From the NCBI RefSeq assembly GCF_001424305.1, contig NZ_LMPD01000004.1, forward strand, positions 1 to 64,000: 64,000 nucleotides of DNA. The letters are read 5' to 3'. Position numbers and translations under genes: made by a program. This document shows, piece after piece, positions 49,993 through 59,500 of the stretch (position 1 is its first letter; each line of letters begins with the position of its first letter). The stretch comes from Pedobacter sp. Leaf176 (GTDB lineage: Bacteria > Bacteroidota > Bacteroidia > Sphingobacteriales > Sphingobacteriaceae). The notes under the pieces were generated by a model that saw only the letters and a program-made list of their open reading frames with translations, was not told the origin of the DNA and made no database searches.

Positions 49993-51783
49993 CTAGTAAC
50001 CGTACCATTGTCCTCCCAATTTAGGATTTGCGTCTATAACCGATTGAGGCAAAGGCAATAACTCGCTTTTATTTGGCGTAAACGCAATCGAATAATAAGC
50101 CAGTAATGTTGTATTAATCGTCGTAGCATTCCAGGCCACACTTGCCGAACCCGCTGGTGCAGCCGGCGATGGTGCATAAAACGAATTTAACCATACAACT
50201 GTAGGTTGGTTAGGCGTATAATACATGGTTGCAGGCAAATTGTTATATGGTGCCGCCTTAGCTACCATTAGTGTTAGATTTGCTTTGGTTTCTGCAATTT
50301 TAGATGATAGCAGATTCCATCTAATTAAATCGTACTTTCTAATTCCTTCGCCACCAAACTCAAACTGGCGTTCCTTAACGATTGCATTGAAGAAACCGAC
50401 ATAATCTGAAGGCGTAGTTCCGATTAATGCTGCATTACCGCCAAAACCGCGGGTTCTAACCTGTTCGAAAGCAGCTTTAGCTGCAGCAGTTGGCCCTGAA
50501 TTTAATTCGTTATCAGCTTCTGCAAACATCAGCAAAACATCAGAAAAACGAATAACCGGCCAGTTAACACCAAAGTATTGTGAAGCACTGGTTGTAACCG
50601 ATGGAACCTGCCAATCCCTTCTGAATTTGCCATCCAGCATGGTGACTAAGCTCCGTGGGCGTAAAGTCATATCGAGGTTGATATCGTACGGCGCGCAAGT
50701 AACATCACGTCTTCTATCATTAGCATCAAAAGCATAGAAATAAGTTGGCAAAATAGTTAAGGCACCATTACCGGCAGCGGTTGTACCAGGCGTTGCAACA
50801 GTGAATTGCCTCGGACCGTTATAATAACCTAATTTACTGTCGCCAACACCAGAGCTTCCGCCGGTCATACCAACTTCCCATAAAACCTCTCCATTAGCTT
50901 CGAATTTATGTGCGTTTATACCGTCTTTAAAAACGGATTGAAAACTTGGATTAAGTTTATGGTCGGCTCTTGCCATGATTATGGCGCATTCATCTTTAGC
51001 AATCTGATAAAATGTTTTGTAATCCGAATTACGTTTCATTGTTTTATCTTGTCTTAAAGAATATCCACCACGGAACAGGGCATATCTTGCTCTTAACGCT
51101 CTTATTGCACCTTGGCTCATTCTATCACTTGTAACAGAGGATTCTGTGCGCCAAGGAACAAGGGGTGCAGCAACAGCTAAATCTCTAATGATGCGATTGT
51201 AGATTGTATCTCTATCAGTTCTGGCATTATAAGGATCAGAAACATTGATGGACGAAGTGAATTGAGCCGGAACATCTCCCCAGTTTCTGATGACTTCGAA
51301 ATAAAATTGGGCTCTTAAAGCCAGAGCTTCACCATATAATCTTTTTAACTCTTTTTGGTCAGATGCGCTTCCATTTGTATAAGCATCCATTTTCGGGATG
51401 TTATCAATGCAAATGTTTGCTCTTTCGATACCGACATACAATTGGTTAAATGGGCCCGCCAATTGTGTGTTTGCAGGCTGGACATTGTAGTGAGCAATAT
51501 CTCTTCTTTCATTATCCGGATATGGTGTTCCACCCTGGCCCATCATTTCATCATTATCGTAAGGATAATACATGCTTAAACGAATGCCATAACCCTGGTC
51601 GCCACCAAGGGACGAATACACGCCCAAAAGTGCCTTTTGCGCATTGGTAACATTGCTAAAAACGTAGTCGTTGCCGAAAGATGAAATAGGTTCTACTTCC
51701 AAGAATTTCTTGCAGGAAGATATTGTGAAGATGGTGGCGGTAATTAAAAGGCCGCTTATAATAAGTTTTAAATTAGTTTTCAT
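49993..51783 (-). CDS. susD: SusD/RagB-family outer-membrane lipoprotein
   Basis: A 596-residue nutrient-binding lipoprotein. Signal with lipobox TISSC (Cys near 24) followed by KKFLEVEP, the classical SusD start. TPR-like helices (ALALRAQFYFEVIRNWGDVP) form the scaffold, and FSDVLLMFAEADNELN and EFGGEGIRKYDLIRWN are conserved C-terminal motifs. It caps the SusC barrel and captures oligosaccharides. Sits 18 bases after susC. The ligand is inferred to be pectic oligogalacturonide from neighbours. Confidence 0.95.
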   Translation of the reverse strand: MKTNLKLIISGLLITATIFTISSCKKFLEVEPISSFGNDYVFSNVTNAQKALLGVYSSLGGDQGYGIRLSMYYPYDNDEMMGQGGTPYPDNERRDIAHYNVQPANTQLAGPFNQLYVGIERANICIDNIPKMDAYTNGSASDQKELKRLYGEALALRAQFYFEVIRNWGDVPAQFTSSINVSDPYNARTDRDTIYNRIIRDLAVAAPLVPWRTESSVTSDRMSQGAIRALRARYALFRGGYSLRQDKTMKRNSDYKTFYQIAKDECAIIMARADHKLNPSFQSVFKDGINAHKFEANGEVLWEVGMTGGSSGVGDSKLGYYNGPRQFTVATPGTTAAGNGALTILPTYFYAFDANDRRRDVTCAPYDINLDMTLRPRSLVTMLDGKFRRDWQVPSVTTSASQYFGVNWPVIRFSDVLLMFAEADNELNSGPTAAAKAAFEQVRTRGFGGNAALIGTTPSDYVGFFNAIVKERQFEFGGEGIRKYDLIRWNLLSSKIAETKANLTLMVAKAAPYNNLPATMYYTPNQPTVVWLNSFYAPSPAAPAGSASVAWNATTINTTLLAYYSIAFTPNKSELLPLPQSVIDANPKLGGQWYGY

Positions 51784-51801
51784 TGTTGCTCTAATTAGAT
51801 G

Positions 51802-54800
51802 TTATAGCGTAAAATTTAGACCGAAAATAAATGCTCTGCTACGTGGATAAGCTGAATAATCTACTCCTGGCGTTGTACCTGTAGCACGTCGTGTATTCAC
51901 TTCCGGATCGTATCCCGAATAATTTGTGATTACCGCCAGGTTATTTACCGTAGCGTATAAACGCATCCTGTTAATTTTAAATCTTTTCAATAAATCAGCA
52001 GGTAGAGTGTAACCTAAGGTAATGTTATTGATTCTCAGAAATGAGCCGTCTTCAACGGCATAAGAATTAACGAAGAAAGAACTATTACTTGTTAGCGGGC
52101 TCCATAAGGTTGCATTTGCATTTAGCGCCGCTAGTGCTCCCGGGTCTGTTACCACAAGGCCTTGGTCATTTACATTTCTCCATCTACCATTCATGGTTGC
52201 CAATAAATTTCCATTCGCAGTATAACCACTTGTAAACTCTAATTTATTTGCATTTAAAATGTCATTCCCAACCTGGAAATTTACAAATACATTTAAATCG
52301 AAGTTTTTGTAGGTAAATGATTGATTAAAACCGCCTGTAAATTTTGGATTTGCATCACCAATAATCGTTCTGTCGTTAGTAATGTCTACAATGCCGTCGC
52401 CGTTTAAATCTTTAAATTTAATTACGCCCGGTTTTGGTGTTAAAGAAGTAACGCTTGAGTTATTTGGAACACCCGGCTTTAAGGTATAAACGCCGTTGGC
52501 ATAATTAAAATCTTCTATTTTATAAAATCCATCGGTAACTAAACCATACATTTTACCAACCGCCTGGCCAACTGCGACCTGGTAATCTGCGGGTACATTT
52601 GTACCTGCCCAGCCCGAGTTAATCAGGAAAGATTTTTGATAATCCCCTAAGCTTTCAACCCTATTTTTATTAAATGATATGTTAAAGTTTGTAGACCAGG
52701 AGAAATTTTTGGTTTGTACCGGTGTACCATTAATTTGAAGTTCTATACCTTTATTGCTCGTTGAACCAATATTTTGCAGTTGAAAGGCGTAACCACTGGT
52801 TGAAGGGAAGGGGTTATTAACCAGTAAACCATTCGTTTTATTGCTATATAAATCAAATGAGAATTGTAATCTGTTATTTAAGAAACCTGCGTCCAAACCG
52901 ATATTTCTAGATACTGTAGTTTCCCATTTCAAATTAGGATTTGCAAGTTCTGTAGCAACCAGGGCAGTTATTAAAGTATTGTTTATATCGTAAAAAGCAT
53001 TTGGTTTGAACTGGGTGGTGTATAGGAAATCAGAAATACGGTTGTTTCCTGCTTCGCCATAACTTACCCTCAATTTCAAATCATTTAAGCTGATGGAATT
53101 TTTAAATTTCTCCATGAATTTTTCATCAGAAATTCTCCATGCAACTGAACCTGATGGGAAGTATCCCCATTTGTTCCCTTCGGCAAACTTTGATGAACCA
53201 TCAGCCCTCATGGTTAAGGTTAGCAAGTATTTTTTATCGAATGAATAATTGAACCTGCTGAAAACTGAAAATAATCTGGCGGTTAAATCACTCGATGTTG
53301 CAGCTCCTGCCGGCGTTGTACCCAAGGCCATGTTTGACAAGGCACGTTCGGCAGTTATCCCGATAGGAAATAATCTGTTCTCGGTATAATAAGCCTGAAT
53401 TTTATCCTGATAAAGCTCCTGGCCAATTAATGCATCAATACTGTGGTGTTTGCTAAACTCCGTTTTTGAGCCGGAGTTTGTATAAGAAAGTACGTTAGAA
53501 TTGTTTATAGTTTGACGGTTTGCTGTTGCGATTGACGCAATTGGCTGGGAAGAACCAACTAATCTCGATTCATTTGTGATGATGTCGTTAAAAACATTTG
53601 TCCTGTTGTTATTAAGATCAACACCTAAAGTACTTTTAAATGAAATGCCTTTGTAAATGCTGTAATTAAAATAGCCGATGAAGTTGGTTACATTCGTGAA
53701 TGCTTTTTTGTACTCAGCCTCATTTAGTAGTAGTGGGTTTACCAAAGATAAGCTGTTACCATTGGTTTCGCTTGCATAGTCCGGGTCGTAAGCATAAATA
53801 TCCTGACCTTTTACTAATAAAGGGCGGTATTTAACCGCCTGGCGTAATCTGTTTAATGATGACGAGCCTTCGCTGCTGGTTCCTGCGCCGTTTACAACCG
53901 TATTATTGTAGCGGACGTTGAAACCAACTTTCAATTTATCGTTGAATTTATGGTCGAACTTAAAGTTGATTAGTTTTCTGTCGAAATCAGAAGCAAGCAT
54001 TACACCGTCTTCCGTATTTGAAGTAACACTTAAGTTAAAAGTTGATTTTGCATCACCGCCGGTAACACTTACATTATGTGTTTGCATTAATGCGTTGCGA
54101 CCGAACAGTTCTTCCTGCCAATCTACAAACGGCGTTGTTTTAAAGCTCTCTAAATCATTAAAAGTACCATAATAACCGGCATATAAGTTCTCGCTGGTTG
54201 CGTTACCGCGACTTGCTTCGTACTGATATTTGACGAAATCGTAAGGATTCATCACTTCCAGCTTGTTTGCTAACTGCCTAAAGCCAACTAAACCATTGTA
54301 ATTGATCACTGTTCTCATCTCACGGCCACCTTTTGTTGTAATCAGCACCACACCGTTTGCACCGCGCGAACCATAAATTGCTGTCGCCGATGCGTCTTTC
54401 AAAACATCAATGCTTTCAATATCCTGAGGAGATAAAACTGATAATGCATTTTCTACCTGAACACCGTCAACAACATACAAAGGAGTATTATCTTGTGTGA
54501 TAGAACCGCCACCACGCACTCTGATTTGTGCACTTGCATTTGGCGTTCCTTCCGAAACAGTGATTTGTACACCCGCAAGTCTTCCCGAAATGGCTTCAGC
54601 CAGAGAGTTATTCGGAATGTCTTTCAATTGTTTAGCGCCAACAGATGAAACAGAACCTGTTAAATCCCTTCGGTTTACGGTCGCGTAACCAATTGCAACA
54701 ACTTCATCAAGGTCTTTAGCACTTGATTGAAGCGATACCTTCAAATTAGTTTGGTTTCCAACAGTTACTTCTTTGGATGCGTAGCCGATGTAATTAAAAA

Positions 54801-55008
54801 CCAACACAGCTCCGGGAGCAACCGATATAGTAAATCTGCCATTATCGTCTGTTTGGGTGCCAGTTTTGGTTCCTTTAATGATAACACTTACACCTGGAAT
54901 TGTTTCACCACCTTGCTCGGAAACCGTTCCGCTTACCTGCTTGGTTTGAGCGTTGGCTATCCCGAAATAAAAAGTGAAAATACTGAATAAGAGTAAAATT
55001 CTGCTCAT
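51802..55008 (-). CDS. susC: SusC/RagA-family TonB-linked outer-membrane transporter
   Basis: A 1068-residue TonB-dependent importer. Signal peptide (GIANAQ), CarboxypepD_reg domain (about 25-105), plug with KDASATAIYGSRGANGV and VRVRGGGSITQ-like loops (about 115-235), and a 22-strand barrel with C-terminal aromatic strand ending LNFTL. Forms the pedal-bin complex with SusD. No SusE/F-type surface-glycan-binding lipoprotein follows. Divergent from the LacI-type regulator; the candidate operator at 55162 lies in the spacer. Confidence 0.96.
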   Translation of the reverse strand: MSRILLLFSIFTFYFGIANAQTKQVSGTVSEQGGETIPGVSVIIKGTKTGTQTDDNGRFTISVAPGAVLVFNYIGYASKEVTVGNQTNLKVSLQSSAKDLDEVVAIGYATVNRRDLTGSVSSVGAKQLKDIPNNSLAEAISGRLAGVQITVSEGTPNASAQIRVRGGGSITQDNTPLYVVDGVQVENALSVLSPQDIESIDVLKDASATAIYGSRGANGVVLITTKGGREMRTVINYNGLVGFRQLANKLEVMNPYDFVKYQYEASRGNATSENLYAGYYGTFNDLESFKTTPFVDWQEELFGRNALMQTHNVSVTGGDAKSTFNLSVTSNTEDGVMLASDFDRKLINFKFDHKFNDKLKVGFNVRYNNTVVNGAGTSSEGSSSLNRLRQAVKYRPLLVKGQDIYAYDPDYASETNGNSLSLVNPLLLNEAEYKKAFTNVTNFIGYFNYSIYKGISFKSTLGVDLNNNRTNVFNDIITNESRLVGSSQPIASIATANRQTINNSNVLSYTNSGSKTEFSKHHSIDALIGQELYQDKIQAYYTENRLFPIGITAERALSNMALGTTPAGAATSSDLTARLFSVFSRFNYSFDKKYLLTLTMRADGSSKFAEGNKWGYFPSGSVAWRISDEKFMEKFKNSISLNDLKLRVSYGEAGNNRISDFLYTTQFKPNAFYDINNTLITALVATELANPNLKWETTVSRNIGLDAGFLNNRLQFSFDLYSNKTNGLLVNNPFPSTSGYAFQLQNIGSTSNKGIELQINGTPVQTKNFSWSTNFNISFNKNRVESLGDYQKSFLINSGWAGTNVPADYQVAVGQAVGKMYGLVTDGFYKIEDFNYANGVYTLKPGVPNNSSVTSLTPKPGVIKFKDLNGDGIVDITNDRTIIGDANPKFTGGFNQSFTYKNFDLNVFVNFQVGNDILNANKLEFTSGYTANGNLLATMNGRWRNVNDQGLVVTDPGALAALNANATLWSPLTSNSSFFVNSYAVEDGSFLRINNITLGYTLPADLLKRFKINRMRLYATVNNLAVITNYSGYDPEVNTRRATGTTPGVDYSAYPRSRAFIFGLNFTL

Positions 55009-55161
55009 AACATTTTGAATTTAGATTTTTGACCACACAACTGCTTGCATGTAGAATATAATTCTTAAGTAAAGAGAATATTCATAGTTAATATTTGGTT
55101 ATATATGATAACAATTTTACAAACTAAAAACCGCTTGAGAATAGTTTTAACTAAAAATCTG

Positions 55162-55174
55162 TGCAATCGTTCCC
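55162..55174 (+). promoter_or_regulatory. Candidate operator, susC/regulator spacer
   Basis: TGCAATCGTTCCC, the same 13 bases as at 32381-32393. Sits 154 bases upstream of susC and about 85 bases upstream of the regulator gene, so it could serve susC, autoregulation, or both. Central CG is typical for LacI-type sites, but the flanks are only partly symmetrical. Confidence 0.5.
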
Positions 55175-55258
55175 AAAAACGTACTTTTGACGTTTATAAA
55201 AATAGCCTTTCCGCGGCTTATCGTGATATTTTTTGTAATTTGGATGCAAGTTCAAAAA

Positions 55259-56293
55259 ATGAGATTCGAAACATCAACTATAAAAGATATTGCTAAAGCC
55301 CTCGGGCTTTCAACTTCTACAGTTTCCCGCGCTTTAAGAGATCGTTACGAAATTAGTGATGAAACCAAAAAGATTGTTTTGGCCTATGCCGAAAAAGTAA
55401 ACTATCGTGCAAATCCAATTGCTCGGAGTTTGAAAGAGAGAAGAAGTTACTCCATTGGAATTATCGTTAGTGAAATTGCAAATAACTTTTTTTCTCAGGT
55501 TATAAATGGCATCGAATCTATTGCCTATGCAAAAGATTATCATGTAATAATATCTCAAAGCCATGAATCGTATAAACAGGAAAGGCTGAATGTTGAACAC
55601 CTTGCTTCTCGTTCAATTGACGGCTTATTGATTGCGCTCTCGTCCGAAACTCAAGACATTGATTATTTAAGAGATTTTTACGCGAAAGGTTTGCCAATTG
55701 TTTTTTTTGACAGGGTTCCCGATAATTTCGAAACACATAAGGTAATCGCCAACAATTTCAAAGGCTCCTTTGATGCAACTGAGCACCTTATTTTGTCGGG
55801 AAAGAGAACCATTGCCCACTTAACAAATTCCGAAACCTTATCTAATACAAAAGAGCGGCTGGAAGGATATAAAGCGGCGCTGGCTAAATACCACATCCAA
55901 TTTAAATCGGAATTGGTTAAATTTTGCCAACATGGAGGCATGCATAGCGCAGAATTAGAGCATGCTGTCAAAGCGCTTTTGCCTTTAAAGCCAGATGGAA
56001 TTTTTATATCAAGTGATCGCCTTACAACCGGCTGTATAATGGCCTTGAAAAAAACCAATCCGGAGGTCGCCCATAAAATCGCTATCGCAGGTTTTACAAA
56101 TTCCAATCTTGTTGAACTTTTTAGTCCATCGTTAACTTCAGTAAAACAACCCGCGTTTGAGATTGGACAAGTGGCTACCGAGTTGCTTATTTCTATGATT
56201 GAAGCAAAGCGACCAATTACCGAATTCGAAACCAAGATTTTAGATACTGAATTGGTTAGAATGCAGAAAAATCTGGGTAACCGCTTCCTTTAA
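55259..56293 (+). CDS. LacI-family transcriptional regulator of the pectin locus
   Basis: A 344-residue LacI-family protein from the ATG at 55259 (MRFETSTIKDIAKALGLS). The frame extends back to an ATG at 55187 and one at 55244, which would put a non-family tail in front of the helix-turn-helix. The DNA-binding motif is TIKDIAKALGLSTSTVSRAL, with the hinge helix near NPIARSLK. The periplasmic-binding-protein-like domain has DGLLIALSSETQDI and DGIFISSDRLTTG. It is divergent from susC, so control of the pectin genes is inferred from position; the effector may be a galacturonate or KDG-like intermediate. Confidence 0.88.
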   Translation: MRFETSTIKDIAKALGLSTSTVSRALRDRYEISDETKKIVLAYAEKVNYRANPIARSLKERRSYSIGIIVSEIANNFFSQVINGIESIAYAKDYHVIISQSHESYKQERLNVEHLASRSIDGLLIALSSETQDIDYLRDFYAKGLPIVFFDRVPDNFETHKVIANNFKGSFDATEHLILSGKRTIAHLTNSETLSNTKERLEGYKAALAKYHIQFKSELVKFCQHGGMHSAELEHAVKALLPLKPDGIFISSDRLTTGCIMALKKTNPEVAHKIAIAGFTNSNLVELFSPSLTSVKQPAFEIGQVATELLISMIEAKRPITEFETKILDTELVRMQKNLGNRFL

Positions 56294-56345
56294 CTCCTGA
56301 ACATCAGTTTGCATTTATCGTAATCCACATAAAAAAACTTATTAT

Positions 56346-56353
56346 TACCTTTG
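56346..56353 (+). promoter_or_regulatory. Candidate -7 element next to the RlmI-like start
   Basis: TACCTTTG matches TAnnTTTG and ends four bases before the ATG at 56358. No -33 TTG/TTTG lies at the normal spacing (a TTTG at 56308 is too far). Confidence 0.35.
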
Positions 56354-56357
56354 CTCC

Positions 56358-57542
56358 ATGGTAGATATCATTTTAAAAAAGGGTAAAGAAAAAGCAGCAT
56401 TGCAGAGGCATCCATGGGTATTTTCCGGGGCTTTGGAAAAAGTTAAAGGGAAGCCTGAAGATGGCGATGTTGTGAAAGTATTTGCTTTTGATAATGAATT
56501 TCTGGCCTACGGATATTTTAATAGTAATTCTCGTGTGGCTGTTCGCCTTTTAGAATGGGATGAAACGCAGCTCATTGACATAAACTGGTATCAAAATCGG
56601 TTGAAACAGGCTATTGCTTCCCGCCAGTTTATTTTATCTGAAACAACAAACACTTGTCGCTTAGTTTTTTCCGAAGCTGATTTTTTACCCGGCTTAATAG
56701 TAGACAAATACGCTGATTTCTTGTCACTTCAGATACTGAGTTCAGGTATTGAAAAAGTAAAATCTGATATTGTTAATATTCTTCGCACTGAATTAAATCC
56801 GAAAGGAATTTTTGATAAAAGTGACGCGACAGCCCGGGGCCACGAGGGTTTGCCAATTGAAAACGGGTTGCTTTGGGGTGAAAATCCGCCTGAATTTTTG
56901 GAAGTGAAAGAAAACGGAGTAGCTTACAATATTAGTATAGCCGAAGGCCAGAAATCGGGTTTTTATTGCGATCAACGTGATAACCGAAAAATTTTGGCAA
57001 GCTACACCAAAGACAAAAAAGTTTTGGATTGTTTCAGTTATAGCGGAGGCTTCAGTTTAAACAGTTTAGTAAACAACGCTAAAAGCATTACAGCGGTGGA
57101 TAGCTCTGCTTTAGCAATTGATACTTTGAAACAAAATGTTGCATTAAATAATTTTGATGCCACAAAAGTAACCGCAATACAATCTGATGTAAACAAACAA
57201 TTGCGGGCTTTTAAAGAATCGGGAGAATTGTTTGATATTATTATTTTAGACCCGCCAAAATATGCGCCTTCCCGTTCGGCTTTAGACAGGGCAGCAAGGG
57301 CCTACAAAGATTTAAATAGGCTTGGTATGTTGCTTTTGGAAAAAGGCGGCTTGCTGGCGACTTTTTCCTGTTCTGGCGCAGTTGATATCGAAACCTTTAA
57401 ACAGATTATCGCCTGGGCTGCACTTGATGCAGGAAAAGAAGTTCAGATCATTAAGCAATTTTGTCAACCTGAAGATCACCCGGTAAGAATTTCTTTTTCT
57501 GAAGGCGAATATTTAAAAGGGTTGTTATTACGGGTTTTATAA
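56358..57542 (+). CDS. RlmI-like 23S rRNA (cytosine-C5)-methyltransferase
   Basis: A 394-residue SAM-dependent methyltransferase. An N-terminal PUA domain (about 1-75, with KGKEKAALQRHPWVFSGAL), an EEHD-like linker, then a class I Rossmann core with VLDCFSYSGGFSLNSL (SAM motif I), DIIILDPPKYAPSRSAL (the DPPK motif) and FSCSGAV (catalytic Cys). This order matches RlmI/YccW, which methylates C1962 of 23S rRNA. Monocistronic; no neighbours of related role. Confidence 0.9.
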   Translation: MVDIILKKGKEKAALQRHPWVFSGALEKVKGKPEDGDVVKVFAFDNEFLAYGYFNSNSRVAVRLLEWDETQLIDINWYQNRLKQAIASRQFILSETTNTCRLVFSEADFLPGLIVDKYADFLSLQILSSGIEKVKSDIVNILRTELNPKGIFDKSDATARGHEGLPIENGLLWGENPPEFLEVKENGVAYNISIAEGQKSGFYCDQRDNRKILASYTKDKKVLDCFSYSGGFSLNSLVNNAKSITAVDSSALAIDTLKQNVALNNFDATKVTAIQSDVNKQLRAFKESGELFDIIILDPPKYAPSRSALDRAARAYKDLNRLGMLLLEKGGLLATFSCSGAVDIETFKQIIAWAALDAGKEVQIIKQFCQPEDHPVRISFSEGEYLKGLLLRVL

Positions 57543-57619
57543 AAAATATTGATACGGATTACCCGGAATTTATTTCTGTGATCCATGTTTCTGTGGCAAC
57601 CAAGGCCTTAAACTTACTG

Positions 57620-57856
57620 CTAACTTTCAAGTTTTTCATACTCGCCCTTTAAGGCGTAAAAGCCAAAAATCATCAATCCTAAACATATCGGGAAAAAGAT
57701 AAAAATGATAATTCCCCATTGCAAAATGGCATTTGTCCGTTCGATATCTGTATGGGTTAAACTGACCTTATGTATGGCCTGTATGAATAAAAAAGTCATC
57801 GCAATTGGTCCCAGGGCCATCCAAACTAATCCTAAAATTCTTTTTAACTTATTCAT
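57620..57856 (-). CDS. Small two-helix membrane protein
   Basis: A 78-residue membrane protein with two hydrophobic helices (LVWMALGPIAMTFLFIQAI and GIIIFIFFPICLGLMIFGFYA) and charged ends. It starts three bases downstream of the MHS transporter end, so it was probably co-transcribed with it. Similar small genes follow MHS transporters in Bacteroidota, in my memory, and may be accessory subunits. Function unknown. Confidence 0.7.
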   Translation of the reverse strand: MNKLKRILGLVWMALGPIAMTFLFIQAIHKVSLTHTDIERTNAILQWGIIIFIFFPICLGLMIFGFYALKGEYEKLES

Positions 57857-57859
57857 AAT

Positions 57860-59379
57860 TTAATCGATAACGTTTTCATCTCTTTTATTTGATAAATAAA
57901 CCGTTCCAATAACCAGGCTGAGGGCTGCGATTCCGATTGGATACCATAAACCAGAAAGTGGTGTAGCCCCTTCAAAACTTGCAATTAGTGTAGCGATAAA
58001 TGGTACTAAGCCTCCAAATACGCCGTTGCCGATATGATACGGTAAAGACATTGAGGTGTACCGGATTTTTGTTGGGAAAAGTTCAACAAGGAAAGCAGCG
58101 ATAGGTCCATATACCATCGTTACAAGCAATATTTGAAAAAATATTAAGCCAATAAATTTCCAGAATACTGGCGTTGATAACACTTTATCTTTGATTATGG
58201 CCTTTGCTGGTATAGTTCCATATTTTATAGAAATGGTATCTGCCTGTACTTTATTAAATGAAGCCCCATTTTTTAATGTAATCTTCGTTGTTGATGTGTA
58301 TAAGCTGTCGTTTGTATTAGGAATAAGTTCATGTTTTACCTTCGGCATCTGATAGGTAGCGTTTGTCAAATTTGCTTTTGAAAAGTCTGTATCGTCTAAA
58401 AATGTTTGATAAATCGGTCTGTAAAATACTATTCCCAAAAGCATACCTGAAAGCATAATCCACTTTCGGCCAACCTTATCGCTCCATGCTCCAAAAATTA
58501 CAAAAAATGGTGTAGCAAAGGCAATGCCCCAAGGAGGATGTAACGCGAATCGTTAAAATCGAGTTTGCAGGTGTTTTCTAAAAAGGATTGTGCGTAAAAT
58601 TGCCCGGTATACCAGATTACGCCTTGCCCCATTGTTGCACCAAAAAGTGCAAGTAAAACCATTTTAAAATTCGCCTTATTATTAAAACTTTCTTTTAATG
58701 GATTTTTAGATATTTTCCCCTCCGATTTCAATTTAGTAAACATAGGTGATTCATGCATTTTCATACGAATGTAAATGGACACGCCAACCAATAGAATTGA
58801 TAATAAGAAAGGAATGCGCCAACCCCATTCGCCAAAAGTTTCCGCGCCTAAAATGTTTTTGGTAATAACGATTATACCCAGAGAAAGAAATAATCCGAGG
58901 GTTGCCGTTGTTTGAATCCAGCTGGTAAAAAATCCGCGCCTGTTTTTTGGTGCATGCTCGGCCACATAGGTTGCTGCGCCGCCGTATTCACCCCCAAGAG
59001 CCAGGCCCTGTATTAACCGCAAAATTAAAACTAAAATTGGCGCGGCATAACTAATTGTTTTATAAGATGGGATTAAGCCGATTAGGAAGGTAGAACCACC
59101 CATTAAAACGAGCGTAAGCAAGAAAGTATATTTTCTTCCGATTAAATCACCAAGCCGACCGAAAACCAATGCGCCGAAAGGACGAACAATAAAGCCCGCA
59201 GCAAATATGGCAAGTGTATTTATCAGGGCCGACGCCCCGGCATCTTCAGGAAAAAGTTGGTGGCCTATTATTACAGCCAAACTCCCGAATATGTAAAAAT
59301 CGTACCATTCTATCAGTGTTCCTAAAGATGATGCGCCTATAACTTTAAAAATACTGGTTTTGGGTAATGCTTCGCTCAT
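57860..59379 (-). pseudogene. MHS-family MFS transporter broken by a frameshift
   Basis: A metabolite:H+ symporter of the MHS subfamily, now in two frames. The N-terminal part (59379-58498) holds EWYDFYIFGSL, RPFGALVFGRLGDLIGRKY and LGGEYGGAATYVAEHAP. It ends in a premature stop, while the second frame gives TPFFVIFGAWSDKVGRKW and then the C-terminal helices to 57860. Restoring one base (a G between TTG and CC, at about 58520-58524) rejoins them as LLGALAFATPFF. The upstream ATG at 59415 is a less likely start. Whether the change is genomic or a read error cannot be told here. Confidence 0.85.
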
Positions 59380-59470
59380 AAAGTTAGTGATATTTGGTTT
59401 TTCTAAGATAAACATTTAAGGCTTAATCGAAAAGCGCGTTAAATTTTTCTCAAATAAAACATTTCATCAT

Positions 59471-59478
59471 TAGTTTTG
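59471..59478 (+). promoter_or_regulatory. Candidate bestrophin promoter -7 element
   Basis: TAGTTTTG matches TAnnTTTG, 22 bases before the ATG at 59501. No clear -33 element at usual spacing. Confidence 0.4.
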
Positions 59479-59500
59479 TAGTCATACGAAAAATAAATTT

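Noticed and set aside
58490..58560. Programmed frameshift in the MHS transporter
   Set aside because: No slippery heptamer or downstream pseudoknot was seen at the junction; a simple one-base loss or sequencing error explains it.
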